From a bacterium (lineage in GTDB: Bacteria > Verrucomicrobiota > Verrucomicrobiia > Limisphaerales > UBA11358): DNA of 57,737 nt. The notes under the pieces are model-generated. The model was not told the DNA's origin and searched no databases. It worked only from the letters and a program-made list of their open reading frames with translations. Positions 9,140 through 17,425 of this stretch are shown one piece after another (within the stretch, counting starts at the first letter, position 1; each line of letters starts with the position of its first letter). The stretch is from the NCBI GenBank assembly GCA_021813325.1, contig JAKALA010000019.1, positions 1 to 57,737 on the forward strand, in the 5' to 3' direction. The translations under genes and the position numbers were made by a program.

Positions 9140-10347
9140 GCCAGCACTGTGTTGGGTGAAATGCGCATGGCCTTCCAGATGCCCAGCAGGCTTGCCAGCA
9201 CGGAAATGCCCAGCACCGCCACCGCCAGCAGCCAGAAATCCTGCGGCGTAATGACGACCAGTCGCGGAAAGAGCGGAAAGAGCCCTTGTCCCAACAGCGC
9301 CGCCAGCGCGTAACCGATGACGCCCAGCAGCAGCGCCTGTTGCAAAATCAGGCCGATGACAACCCGGTTGCGCGCGCCCATGAGCTTGAGCATCGCGATG
9401 TCATGTGTTTTGTCGAGCGTCAGCGTGTAGAGAATCAGCGTCATGATGATGGTGGAAACGATCACCAGAATCGCGCGGAACAAACCGATTTGCCGGCGTG
9501 AACGATCCACGAGGCCATGCACCAGCAAATCATTTTCCTGCGCCTGCGTATAGACCGTCAGATCCGGCCAGCCGTTGATCGTGGCGATGATTTTTTGCGC
9601 GTCCGCGCCCGGCGCGAGCTTCACCAGCACGGCGCTGACCGTGGGCGGCAGGATCGCGGGCAAATCCGCCGTCTGGCCGGAAACGCGCGGGAGCAATGCG
9701 GGTTGCTGTTGGCCCAGATCGAGCCGTTGCATCTGGCGGAAGCGCGTGTTGCGCTGCAAGCGAATGGCCTCGCCGGGTTCGTCGAATTGAATCGCCTGCG
9801 CGTCCGGCAGCGAGAAAAACGCCATGCCGTCACCGGAGGCGGACGTCATGCCCTTGGTCAGGCCCACGACGGTGTAAAAGTCCTTGCCCAGTTTGATGCG
9901 TTCGCCGAGTTGCAGGCCGAGGGTGCGGTCGGCGATCATTTGATAATGTGCCTGGTGCAACGGCCCGCCAGCGGCGAGCGGCAGCCACGCGCCGTTGTCG
10001 TCTGGCCAGACCAAGCCTTGAATCGCCAGACGCAAGGGGCGGCCCGAGGTTTCGCGCTGGATCGTCCAATAGACAAACCGTCGCGCCGCCGCCACGCCCG
10101 GCACGGCCAGCACGCGGCTTTCCACGTTGGCCGGCACGGAAGAAACTTCCGCGAACGGGCCGCGCGTGTTGTGTTGCACCACCCACAAGTCGGCGTTCAC
10201 GCGATCCACCAGCAGCGTGGCCTCATACACGAGGCCGCGGTAAATGCCGCCCATGCCGAGCACGATCATCAGCAGCAACCCAATGCCGCAGGCCGTCAGG
10301 CCGAAGCGGGGAAGGTTGTGGCGGATGTCTTGCGCGGCGAGGTTCAT
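9136..10347 (-). CDS. FtsX/DevC-type ABC transporter permease in the ars operon
   Basis: 403 residues: an N-terminal membrane helix (R-F-G-L-T-A-C-G-I-G-L-L-L-M-I), a ~250-residue extracytoplasmic domain, then three helices near the C terminus. This is the MacB/DevC topology in which the periplasmic domain passes force or cargo to a membrane-fusion protein. The segment V-D-R-V-N-A-D-L-W-V-V-Q is typical of the DevC branch. It has essentially one cysteine, in the first helix, so thiol-based As(III) binding is not evident. 4-bp overlaps on both sides tie it to the fusion protein and the ATPase. Confidence 0.88.
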   Translation of the reverse strand: MNLAAQDIRHNLPRFGLTACGIGLLLMIVLGMGGIYRGLVYEATLLVDRVNADLWVVQHNTRGPFAEVSSVPANVESRVLAVPGVAAARRFVYWTIQRETSGRPLRLAIQGLVWPDDNGAWLPLAAGGPLHQAHYQMIADRTLGLQLGERIKLGKDFYTVVGLTKGMTSASGDGMAFFSLPDAQAIQFDEPGEAIRLQRNTRFRQMQRLDLGQQQPALLPRVSGQTADLPAILPPTVSAVLVKLAPGADAQKIIATINGWPDLTVYTQAQENDLLVHGLVDRSRRQIGLFRAILVIVSTIIMTLILYTLTLDKTHDIAMLKLMGARNRVVIGLILQQALLLGVIGYALAALLGQGLFPLFPRLVVITPQDFWLLAVAVLGISVLASLLGIWKAMRISPNTVLA

Positions 10348-11537
10348 GGTGCGACCGATTTGCCCGGCGCTGCCGCCGTTGTTTGAACCCGCACGCGCCG
10401 GTCGTCCAACGCCAACGCATTTTCACCCGGCGCTGGCGCGACCACTTGGTCGCCAGCCGCCAGCCCGGATAATACTTGGACCGTGTCATGCCCCCGCAGG
10501 CCAAATTTCACATCGCGCCAGCGCGCCCGGCCGTGCTCGTTCACCAACACGTCGGAATGGCCGGCGCGCCACAGCAGAAATTTCACCGGCAGAACCGGAG
10601 CGTTGGCGCCGCGGCCGGTTTCAATGTAAACCTCCGCGCGCTGGCCGATAGTCCAGTTCGCCGGCAACTCGCGCAACCGCACGTCCACGACGAACTCGCG
10701 CGTCTCCGGGTCGGTTTCGCGGCCAATCCGGGCGACCTGGCCGGGATAATTTTTGTCCGGTTCGGAACGGAACACCACGCCCGCCGGCTGATTTGTCCGC
10801 AACGGCGCCATCGCGGTTTCATCCACCCACGCGGACACCCAAATTTCGTTGGTGTCCACCAAGTCGAGAATGGACGCGCCGGGCGTCACCACGTCGCCGG
10901 GATCGTGATTGCGTTTGATGACCAAGCCGTCGAACGGCGCGCGAATGAGCGTGTCGGTGAGCAATTCCTTTTGGTAATCAAGCTGCTTTGCAGCGGTGAT
11001 TTGCTGGCGGTCAACCTCGACAATAGCCGATTGCGCCACGGCCAAACCGGATTCGGCGGCGCGCAGTTGCTCCACGGCGTGGTCATAATCGGACGCGGAA
11101 GCGATTTTGTTGGTGAAAAGGAGGCCGACGCGTTCGAAATCGGTTTGCGCCAGCTTCAGCACCGCTTGCGCCCGCGTTTCGTCGTCGCGGACGCGGCGGG
11201 CCGTGGCTCGCGCCGCGTTCAGAGTTGCGTCAGCCATTTCCACTTGGCGGCGCTGTTCACCGTCATCCAGCACCGCGAGCAACTGGCCATTGGTGACGAA
11301 ATCATTTTGGTCAACCAGCACCCGAACCAGCCGGCCCTGAAAAATTTTGGGACTCGCCGCGGCCTTGAAATGCGAGGCCAGCGTGCCGGTGCCCATCACC
11401 TCGGCGCGCACTTCTCCGGTGGCGACGGTGTGCGCGGCCACTGGCACCGGACGGAACTCGACGCGATAAATGCCCAAGGCAATGACCGCGACCACAGCCA
11501 GCCAAGGCAGAAGTTTGCGGCAGGGAAGCGGCTTCAT
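10344..11537 (-). CDS. HlyD/DevB-type membrane fusion protein in the ars operon
   Basis: 397 residues from the ATG at 11537; the longer open frame reading back into arsM is spurious. A single N-terminal membrane anchor (L-L-P-W-L-A-V-V-A-V-I-A-L-G-I) is followed by a split lipoyl/barrel-sandwich (A-S-P-K-I-F-Q-G-R-L and R-A-P-F-D-G-L-V-I-K), a coiled-coil hairpin (about residues 95-185, Ala/Arg/Glu rich) and beta-barrel domains. It should bridge the ABC permease to an outer-membrane channel; no TolC-like gene is present in the window. The only cysteine is in the N-terminal tail. It lies 79 bp after arsM. Confidence 0.88.
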   Translation of the reverse strand: MKPLPCRKLLPWLAVVAVIALGIYRVEFRPVPVAAHTVATGEVRAEVMGTGTLASHFKAAASPKIFQGRLVRVLVDQNDFVTNGQLLAVLDDGEQRRQVEMADATLNAARATARRVRDDETRAQAVLKLAQTDFERVGLLFTNKIASASDYDHAVEQLRAAESGLAVAQSAIVEVDRQQITAAKQLDYQKELLTDTLIRAPFDGLVIKRNHDPGDVVTPGASILDLVDTNEIWVSAWVDETAMAPLRTNQPAGVVFRSEPDKNYPGQVARIGRETDPETREFVVDVRLRELPANWTIGQRAEVYIETGRGANAPVLPVKFLLWRAGHSDVLVNEHGRARWRDVKFGLRGHDTVQVLSGLAAGDQVVAPAPGENALALDDRRVRVQTTAAAPGKSVAP

Positions 11538-11616
11538 AGAATATTTTCTGGCGCGGAACGAATCAGCCGGATGCTGCCGTTGCACATGAGATTCAAGGGA
11601 TGGGGCATTTCTCGTC

Positions 11617-12477
11617 TCATGGTTGTTTGCGCGCCGTGACTTCCACGCTGGCAATGTATTCGGCCGGTTTGGCGCCGGCGGGGAGCAGTTCGATGAGTTT
11701 TTGGTAGAGCGGATCTTCCCAGTCGGTGAGGGCTTCCACATAACCAGCTTTAGGCTTGATGAGGATTTCAGCCAGTCCGGCCTGCTTGGCCATTTCTCCG
11801 GTTTCCGAAACCAGCACCGCACCGGCCACACAGCCAATTCGGGCTTCCACCAGCTTGAGAATTTCCGTCGGCAACGGCTTGAGCAGCGCCATGTCGGAAA
11901 CCGCAACGCGGCCGCCGGGTTTGAGCACGCGCGCCATTTCGCGCCAGACCTGCGTCTTGTCGGGTGAAAGATTGATGACGCAGTTGGAGATGATGACATC
12001 CGCCGAGTTGTCGGCCACGGGGAGATGTTCGATTTCGCCGAGGCGGAATTCCACGTTGTCCAACCCGGTTTCCTGACGGTAATGCGCGATATTGTTGCGG
12101 GCTTTGGCCAGCATTTCCGGCGTCATGTCCACGCCGATGGCGCGGCCAGTGGCGCCAACTTTACGGCCGGCGATGAAGATGTCGAAGCCTCCGCCGGCAC
12201 CGAGATCAAGCACGGTTTCGCCCGGTTGCAAAGCCGCGAGCGCGGCGGGGTTGCCGCAGGAAAGGCCCATGTTGGCGCCTTCCGGCAGGGCTTGCAGTTC
12301 TTCCACGGTGTAACCGAGTTCGCGGGCGAGTTGGTCGGCTTCTTGGGGGGTGGAGCCGCAGCAGGAAACGCCGGGGGCGCAGCAACCGGCGTTGTTTTCT
12401 TCCGCGATTTTGGCGTAGCCTTCGCGCACCAAGCGGCGCACGGACTCGTTTTGTTCGTAATCCATCAGCGTTTTCAT
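11617..12477 (-). CDS. arsM: Arsenite S-adenosylmethionine methyltransferase
   Basis: 286 residues, the usual length. Transfers methyl groups from SAM to As(III), giving methylated and eventually volatile arsenicals. The SAM site D-L-G-A-G-G-G-F-D (91-99) and the arsenic-binding cysteines C74 (G-L-S-C-G-N-P), C166 (S-N-C-V-I-N-L) and C216 (R-I-G-C-V-A-G-A) match the three catalytic cysteines of characterised ArsM. Two extra vicinal pairs, C32-C33 and C39-C40, precede the fold and could collect As(III). The gene starts 3 bp after arsR. Confidence 0.93.
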   Translation of the reverse strand: MKTLMDYEQNESVRRLVREGYAKIAEENNAGCCAPGVSCCGSTPQEADQLARELGYTVEELQALPEGANMGLSCGNPAALAALQPGETVLDLGAGGGFDIFIAGRKVGATGRAIGVDMTPEMLAKARNNIAHYRQETGLDNVEFRLGEIEHLPVADNSADVIISNCVINLSPDKTQVWREMARVLKPGGRVAVSDMALLKPLPTEILKLVEARIGCVAGAVLVSETGEMAKQAGLAEILIKPKAGYVEALTDWEDPLYQKLIELLPAGAKPAEYIASVEVTARKQP

Positions 12478-12480
12478 AAA

Positions 12481-12846
12481 TCAACAGCATTTTTGCCGGC
12501 GGCAAATAACGGCCCGGTCGGTTTTTAAAATTTGTTTCAGCTTCCGGCCGTCGGTCGCGGCTTCATCCGATTGGGCGAGCGATTTGCGCACCCAGTCCAG
12601 CGCTTCGCGAACCGTGACGGGTGCGCTTTTTTCAGCCAGCCGGTAATAGACCCAGCGTTTGGATTTCCGGGAAAGGATCAGTCCGGCGTGGTGCAAAATG
12701 GACAGGTGTTTGGAGACGGTGGATGGCGCAAAGCCAAACAGTTCGGTGATCTGGCAGACGCACAACTCGCCGGCGCGCAGCGCCAGAAGAATGCGCACCC
12801 GGTTGGGGTCCGCGAGCGCCTTGGTGATGGCCATGAATTCACGCAT
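12481..12846 (-). CDS. arsR: ArsR-family arsenic-responsive repressor
   Basis: 121 residues. Winged-helix repressor that releases DNA when As(III) binds. The classical metal site E-L-C-V-C-Q (C29, C31) lies in the region known from plasmid R773 ArsR, followed by the recognition helix A-P-S-T-V-S-K-H-L. Unusually the C-terminus also carries C-R-R-Q-K-C-C (C115, C120, C121), resembling the C-terminal cysteines used by a second type of ArsR. It begins 7 bp from a palindrome that is likely its own operator and heads the seven-gene ars operon. Confidence 0.92.
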   Translation of the reverse strand: MREFMAITKALADPNRVRILLALRAGELCVCQITELFGFAPSTVSKHLSILHHAGLILSRKSKRWVYYRLAEKSAPVTVREALDWVRKSLAQSDEAATDGRKLKQILKTDRAVICRRQKCC

Positions 12847-12852
12847 GTATAT

Positions 12853-12872
12853 ATTTCGTCAAACAACGAAAT
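12853..12872 (-). promoter_or_regulatory. Probable ArsR operator
   Basis: A perfect 7-bp inverted repeat, ATTTCGT and ACGAAAT with a 6-bp centre, sits immediately upstream of arsR. Symmetry, position and AT-richness fit an autoregulatory ArsR site. The promoter elements themselves cannot be fixed by eye. Confidence 0.6.
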
Positions 12873-12911
12873 AAAAGTGCCGCAAAACCACCGCTTTGCA
12901 AGGGAAATAAA

Positions 12912-13592
12912 TCAGGCCGGGTTGGCGGGCGTTTGGATTTTGGCCGCCGGGTGGCGAATGTCCAGCGCCTCGTAGAGGTAAACCACCTCCTCGGCGATGT
13001 TCTTGGCGTGGTCGGCGATGCGCTCCAGGCTCTTGGCGGCCACGATCCAGTGCAGGCAGCGGGCGATGGATTGCGGTTCGCCGATCATGTGCTGGGTCAA
13101 CTGCTGATGCATCTGCTTGTTGAGCGCATCCACTTCCTTGTCGCGGGGAATAATGGCGCGGGCGGCATTCGGATCGCGATGCACAAAGCAATCCAAAGCG
13201 TCTTTGACCATGGCCAAAGCCAGCGTGGCCATTTTGGGCAGATCCAACGTGATTTTGACCGGCGGTTCCTGGGCAAGGTCGCGGGCGCGCTTGGCGATCT
13301 TGGTGGCCTCGTCGCCGATGCGTTCGAGATTCTGCGAAATCTTCATGGCCACGGTGATCAGGCGCAGGTTGGTGGCGAGCGGCGCCTTGGTCAGGAGTTG
13401 AATGGCCATTTCATCGATTTCGATCTCAAAATTGTCGATGACTTGATCGCTTTCCCGGACGCGCACGGCCAGGTCATGGTCGCGTTGCATGAGCGCCTGC
13501 ACGGATTCGTTCACGGCGGTTTCGGCGCGGCTGGCCATCAACAACAGCTTCTGTCGCAAGTTGTCGAGGCCGGTTTCAAAATGATTTTCCAT
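12912..13592 (-). CDS. phoU: Phosphate uptake/signalling regulator PhoU
   Basis: 226 residues, all alpha, two PhoU repeats of about 100 residues. Metal-binding type motifs are E-I-D-E-M-A in the first repeat and D-K-E-V-D-A-L-N in the second. PhoU links the Pst transporter to the PhoR/PhoB two-component system and represses uptake when phosphate is plentiful. It ends the pst operon, 21 bp after pstB. No phoR or phoB gene is in the window. Confidence 0.93.
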   Translation of the reverse strand: MENHFETGLDNLRQKLLLMASRAETAVNESVQALMQRDHDLAVRVRESDQVIDNFEIEIDEMAIQLLTKAPLATNLRLITVAMKISQNLERIGDEATKIAKRARDLAQEPPVKITLDLPKMATLALAMVKDALDCFVHRDPNAARAIIPRDKEVDALNKQMHQQLTQHMIGEPQSIARCLHWIVAAKSLERIADHAKNIAEEVVYLYEALDIRHPAAKIQTPANPA

Positions 13593-13613
13593 ACGAATTT
13601 ATCCGACGATAGC

Positions 13614-14405
13614 TCAACCGAACCGCCCTGTCACATAATCTTCCGTCTGCTTGTTGGCCGGATTGGTGAAGATCTTGGCGGTTTGGCCGAATTCAACCAG
13701 GTTGCCCAGATAGAAAAAGGCGGTGAAATCCGAGATGCGCGCGGCCTGCTGCATGTTGTGGGTGACGATGACGATGGTGTAATCCTTTTTCAAGTCGATG
13801 ATGAGGTCTTCGATTTTTTGCGTGGCCAGCGGGTCCAGGGCCGAGGCCGGCTCATCCATTAAAAGCACCTCGGGGCGGACGGCCAGGGCGCGGGCGATGC
13901 ACAGGCGTTGTTGCTGGCCGCCGGAAAGGCTGATGGCCGGGGCGTTCAGGCGGTCCTTCACCTCATTCCACAACGCCGCCATCTGGAGCGATTCTTCGGT
14001 GCGTTCGGCCAGCAGTTTCCGGTCGCGCAGGCCGTTCAGGCGCAGTCCCACGGTGACATTTTCCGCGATGGACATGGTGGGAAACGGATTGGATTTTTGG
14101 AACACCATGCCGACGCGCCGGCGGACGATGACCGGTTCCACGTGCCGCGCATAGATGTCTTCGCCAAACAGGCGGATTTCGCCGTCCATGCGCGCCTCGG
14201 GGGTCAGTTCATGCATCCGGTTGAGCGCGCGCAGGAAGGTGGATTTGCCGCAGCCGCTGGGGCCGATGATGGCGGTCACCGCCTTGGCGGAAACGTCGAT
14301 GGAAACCTCCTTCAACACCTTGTTTTGCCCGAAATAGATCGAAAGCTTGCGCACCGTCAAAGCCGGGGCGGCGGAGAGGAAACTGTGTGCGGGAGTCGAT
14401 TGCAT
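13614..14405 (-). CDS. pstB: Phosphate ABC transporter ATP-binding protein
   Basis: 263 residues. Walker A G-P-S-G-C-G-K-S, signature L-S-G-G-Q-Q-Q-R, Walker B V-L-L-M-D-E-P, and the PstB-typical L-R-A-L-N-R-M-H-E after Walker A, which together identify PstB rather than another ABC ATPase. Supplies energy for high-affinity phosphate import with PstS, PstC and PstA. Only 1 bp separates it from the pstA stop. Confidence 0.95.
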   Translation of the reverse strand: MQSTPAHSFLSAAPALTVRKLSIYFGQNKVLKEVSIDVSAKAVTAIIGPSGCGKSTFLRALNRMHELTPEARMDGEIRLFGEDIYARHVEPVIVRRRVGMVFQKSNPFPTMSIAENVTVGLRLNGLRDRKLLAERTEESLQMAALWNEVKDRLNAPAISLSGGQQQRLCIARALAVRPEVLLMDEPASALDPLATQKIEDLIIDLKKDYTIVIVTHNMQQAARISDFTAFFYLGNLVEFGQTAKIFTNPANKQTEDYVTGRFG

Positions 14406-14406
14406 T

Positions 14407-15288
14407 TCAATTGTTGGGGTGGCGTTTGATAACTTCGGCTTGAATCCGGCTGAAACGGTCGCGGGTCAGGAAACGCACACTGATGTTGATGGTGAGCATG
14501 AGCATGAGCAGCACAAAGGCGCCCGCCCAAGCCACCCGGTGCCAGTCTTCATAGGGCGAAATGGCGTAGTTGAAAATCACCAGCGGCATGGCGGCGACCG
14601 GTTCCTTCAAGCTATGCGTCCAGCCGAGGTTGCCGAACGCGGTGAAGAGCAGGGGGGCGGTCTCGCCGGCCACGCGTGCCACCGCCAGCAAGACCCCGGT
14701 GACAATGCCCTTGAGCGCGGTGCGCAGCACGATTTGGACGATGGTCTGCCATTTGGTGATGCCCAGTGCCAGCGACGCTTCGCGGTAGCCGCCGGGCACG
14801 AGTTGGAGGACTTCCTCAGTCGTGCGCATGATCAGCGGAACCATCATCATGCCGAGCACGATGCCGCCCGCCAGCGCCGACGGCCCGTGCATGGGCACCA
14901 CCAGCAGCGCATAGACGACGATGCCCCAGGTGATGGATGGCACGCCGTTCAGCACGTCGGCCGCGAAACGAATCCACCAGTTGAGCCGGGAGCCGCCGTA
15001 TTCAGACAGATAAACGCCGCCCAGCACGCCGATGGGCACGCCGACCAGCGCCGCCTCGCCAATCAGAATAAAAGTGCCGACAATGGCGTTGGCCATGCCG
15101 CCGCCGGTTTCGCCGACAGCTTTGGGCAGCTTGGTGAAGAAATCCCAGTTGATCGAACTGAAACCCTGGCTGATCGTGTGTTCAAAAACCAGCACCAGCG
15201 GCAGCAACACCAGGATGGCGCAGCCAAAGGCGATCACCTGCATGAAGCCGGACTTGAACTTGCGCCATTTATGATTGGGGGCGGTCAT
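14407..15288 (-). CDS. pstA: Phosphate ABC transporter permease PstA
   Basis: About 293 residues with six membrane helices. The permease coupling loop reads [18 protein letters not shown]. The ATG at 15288 follows the pstC stop by 1 bp; an upstream start at 15321 would overlap pstC by 32 bp and is less likely. Partner of PstC in the channel. Confidence 0.93.
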   Translation of the reverse strand: MTAPNHKWRKFKSGFMQVIAFGCAILVLLPLVLVFEHTISQGFSSINWDFFTKLPKAVGETGGGMANAIVGTFILIGEAALVGVPIGVLGGVYLSEYGGSRLNWWIRFAADVLNGVPSITWGIVVYALLVVPMHGPSALAGGIVLGMMMVPLIMRTTEEVLQLVPGGYREASLALGITKWQTIVQIVLRTALKGIVTGVLLAVARVAGETAPLLFTAFGNLGWTHSLKEPVAAMPLVIFNYAISPYEDWHRVAWAGAFVLLMLMLTINISVRFLTRDRFSRIQAEVIKRHPNN

Positions 15289-15289
15289 T

Positions 15290-16249
15290 TCAGGGTTGCG
15301 GTTTGACGGAGGGACCGGCAAAGGTTTTCAGCAGCAGTTGCGCGAAAATGTTGACCAGCACGGTCACGCCCAGCAACACCAGGCCGAGTTCGAACAGCGC
15401 GCTCACATACAGGCCGACGGGCGGGGCCTCATTAAATTCGTTGGCGATGATGCTGGCCAGTGTTTGCGCGGGCTTGAACAACGACGAACCAATGTAAGGC
15501 GAGTTGCCGATGACCATGGTGACGGCCATGGTTTCACCCAACGCCCGGCCCAGGCCCAGGATGATCGCCCCAAAGATTCCCTTTTTGGCATAACTGAGCA
15601 CGGCGATGCGGGTGACTTCCCAGCGGGTGGCGCCCAGCGCGTAGGCGGCTTCGCGCTGCAAGCCGGGAACCGAACGCAAAATTTCGCGCGAGACGGAAGT
15701 GATGATCGGCACGATCATGATGGCCAGGATGACGCCGGCGGCCAGCATGCAGGGACCGTAGTTGTGGCCCTTGAAAAACGGCAGAAAACCGAGCGTTTTC
15801 TCCAAGGAGGGGGCCAGATATTTGTGCAGCCATGGCACCATGACGAAAAATCCCCAGAAACCAAGGATCACGCTGGGGATGGCGGCCAGCAGTTCAATGA
15901 ACATGATCAGCGGCTGGCGCAGCCAGTGCGGGGCCAGCTCGGTCAAATATACGGCCGTCCCCACACTGATGGGCACGGCAATAATCAGGGCAAGGATCGA
16001 AGAGACCAGCGTGCCAAAGATATAAGGCAGCGCCCCGTAAACATCGTTGACCGGATCCCAGTCGGTGCTGACCAGAAAATGCCAGCCGAACTGGTGCATC
16101 GAGGCGCGCGCCCCTTTGGCCAGTTCGTAGCCGATCAGCCCGATGAGCACGAAGACGGCCAGCGCCATGAGCCGCGTGAGCCATTTAAACGCATGATCAC
16201 CGAAACGCGACGAGGTGTGGTTCTTCGTTTTGCCTTGCGGTTCGTTCAC
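15290..16249 (-). CDS. pstC: Phosphate ABC transporter permease PstC
   Basis: 319 residues, six predicted helices. Typical PstC features are the N-terminal helix, the periplasmic W-D-P-V-N-D-V-Y-G-A-L-P-Y-I segment, I-P-S-V-I-L-G-F-W and the coupling loop V-P-G-L-Q-R-E-A-A-Y-A-L-G-A-T. It lies 103 bp downstream of pstS, with a terminator-like hairpin in the gap that probably lowers its expression relative to pstS. Confidence 0.94.
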   Translation of the reverse strand: MNEPQGKTKNHTSSRFGDHAFKWLTRLMALAVFVLIGLIGYELAKGARASMHQFGWHFLVSTDWDPVNDVYGALPYIFGTLVSSILALIIAVPISVGTAVYLTELAPHWLRQPLIMFIELLAAIPSVILGFWGFFVMVPWLHKYLAPSLEKTLGFLPFFKGHNYGPCMLAAGVILAIMIVPIITSVSREILRSVPGLQREAAYALGATRWEVTRIAVLSYAKKGIFGAIILGLGRALGETMAVTMVIGNSPYIGSSLFKPAQTLASIIANEFNEAPPVGLYVSALFELGLVLLGVTVLVNIFAQLLLKTFAGPSVKPQP

Positions 16250-16265
16250 TGTATTTTCAATACAA

Positions 16266-16313
16266 AGGTAAAATTAAAAGGACGAAGAGCGGGAGGAACA
16301 GCGCTCTTCGTCC
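16266..16313 (-). terminator. Intra-operon terminator/attenuator after pstS
   Basis: Reading leftward, an 11-bp perfect stem (GGACGAAGAGC with GCTCTTCGTCC, loop 12) is followed directly by a run rich in T (CTTTTAATTTT). It is a good intrinsic terminator between pstS and pstC, expected to make the binding protein more abundant than the membrane subunits. Confidence 0.7.
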
Positions 16314-16352
16314 GGCTCAACGCCCGATAGTCTAGCGGGCGGCAAAGCCAAG

Positions 16353-17357
16353 TCAGTATTTAATTGTGTCAATCAGTTTCAATTCGCGGGTCTGGACGTT
16401 TTCCGGGAGCGGCGCGTAGTCCAGTTTGGAGGAAAGCTTTTGGCCATCCGTGATCGCCCATTTCAAGAAAGCCACGAGCTTTTTGCCGTGGTCGGCGTTA
16501 TTTTGTTGCTGGTAAACGAGCACCCAGCTGGTGCCGGCAATGGGATAGGCTTGCGCGCCGGGCGGGTTGACCATGGAGAACCGGAAGTCGTCCGGGATGT
16601 TGGCGGTGGCCAGTGCCGCGCTGACGGATTCCGGCGCGGGCGAGATGAAATTGCCCGATGAATTCTTCATGTCGGCATAGGGAATCTTGCTTTGGTCGGC
16701 ATAGGCCAGTTCACCGTAGCCAATGGCGCCGGCGATTTGCTTGACCTGGCCGGCGACCCCTTCGCTGCCTTTGGCGCCGAGACCGATGCCGGCGGGCCAC
16801 TTCACCGAGGTGTTTTTACCCACGGTATCCGCCCACGCCTTGTTCACGCTGGTCAGATAGTCTGTGAAAATGAACGTGGTGCCGCTGCCTTCAGTGCGAT
16901 GCACGGGCACGATGTCCAGATCGGGCAATGTGAGCCCGGGATTGAGCGCGGCAATTTTGGCGTCGTTCCATTTGGTGATGTTGCCCAGGTAAATTCCCGC
17001 CAGGGTATCGCCATCCAGCTTCACTTTGGGCGTGCCGGGGAGGTTATACATGATGGCCACGCCGCCGGCCACGATGGGCAGATGGAGGATTTTGCCCGGC
17101 GCCTTGGCCATGGCTTCGTCGGTCATCGGCGCGTCAGAAGCGCCGAAATCCACCGTCTGGTTGAGCAGGTTTTTCTGGCCGCCGCCGGAACCGATGGAGG
17201 CGTAGTTGAAACGAACCTGGTCATCCAATTTGCCATAGGCTTCAAACCATTTGGTCAGGGCCGGGTAGTCGAAGGTGGAACCGGCGCCATTGATGAGCTG
17301 GGCTTGCGCGCCGAGCGTGACGGCGCCTGCGAGGATGGAGAGAATGATTTTTTTCAT
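16353..17357 (-). CDS. pstS: Periplasmic phosphate-binding protein
   Basis: 334 residues from the ATG at 17357, which directly begins a signal peptide (M-K-K-I-I-L-S-I-L-A-G, cleavage near A-Q-A-Q). Phosphate-binding loops are clear: N-G-A-G-S-T-F at the N terminus, G-S-G-G-G-Q, D-F-G-A-S-D-A-P-M and R-T-E-G-S-G-T-T-F. Delivers phosphate to PstCAB. GTTAC-type 11-bp repeats lie just upstream and a terminator-like hairpin just downstream. Confidence 0.95.
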   Translation of the reverse strand: MKKIILSILAGAVTLGAQAQLINGAGSTFDYPALTKWFEAYGKLDDQVRFNYASIGSGGGQKNLLNQTVDFGASDAPMTDEAMAKAPGKILHLPIVAGGVAIMYNLPGTPKVKLDGDTLAGIYLGNITKWNDAKIAALNPGLTLPDLDIVPVHRTEGSGTTFIFTDYLTSVNKAWADTVGKNTSVKWPAGIGLGAKGSEGVAGQVKQIAGAIGYGELAYADQSKIPYADMKNSSGNFISPAPESVSAALATANIPDDFRFSMVNPPGAQAYPIAGTSWVLVYQQQNNADHGKKLVAFLKWAITDGQKLSSKLDYAPLPENVQTRELKLIDTIKY

Positions 17358-17396
17358 TTGTCGTTTTAAGTAAAACAGGTTTTTTCGAATGTTCAC

Positions 17397-17425
17397 GTTA
17401 CGTTACCGTTACGATGGGGTTACAC
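17397..17425 (-). promoter_or_regulatory. PHO-box-like repeat array upstream of pstS
   Basis: On the + strand GTTAC starts at 17397, 17408 and 17419, exactly 11 bp apart, with further GTTAC/GTTCAC copies at 17391 and 17402. An 11-bp (7+4) direct-repeat period is the known geometry of PhoB boxes; the core here reads GTAAC on the leftward strand instead of the E. coli CTGTCAT. Confidence 0.55.

Noticed and set aside
9517-10386. 289-residue + strand open frame opposite the ABC permease
   Set aside because: Antisense to a well-supported permease; composition (many R, H, Q) is typical of shadow frames in GC-rich DNA.
10476-11639. 387-residue + strand open frame opposite the membrane fusion protein
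   Set aside because: Shadow of the supported HlyD-type gene, no domain visible.
12882-12899. GCAAA...TTTGC stem between phoU and arsR as a terminator
   Set aside because: Stem of only 5 bp; not convincing as an intrinsic terminator, so read-through remains possible.
14347-16330. Two long + strand open frames (319 and 351 residues) rich in His, Asp and Gln
   Set aside because: They lie opposite pstA and pstC, which have clear family motifs.
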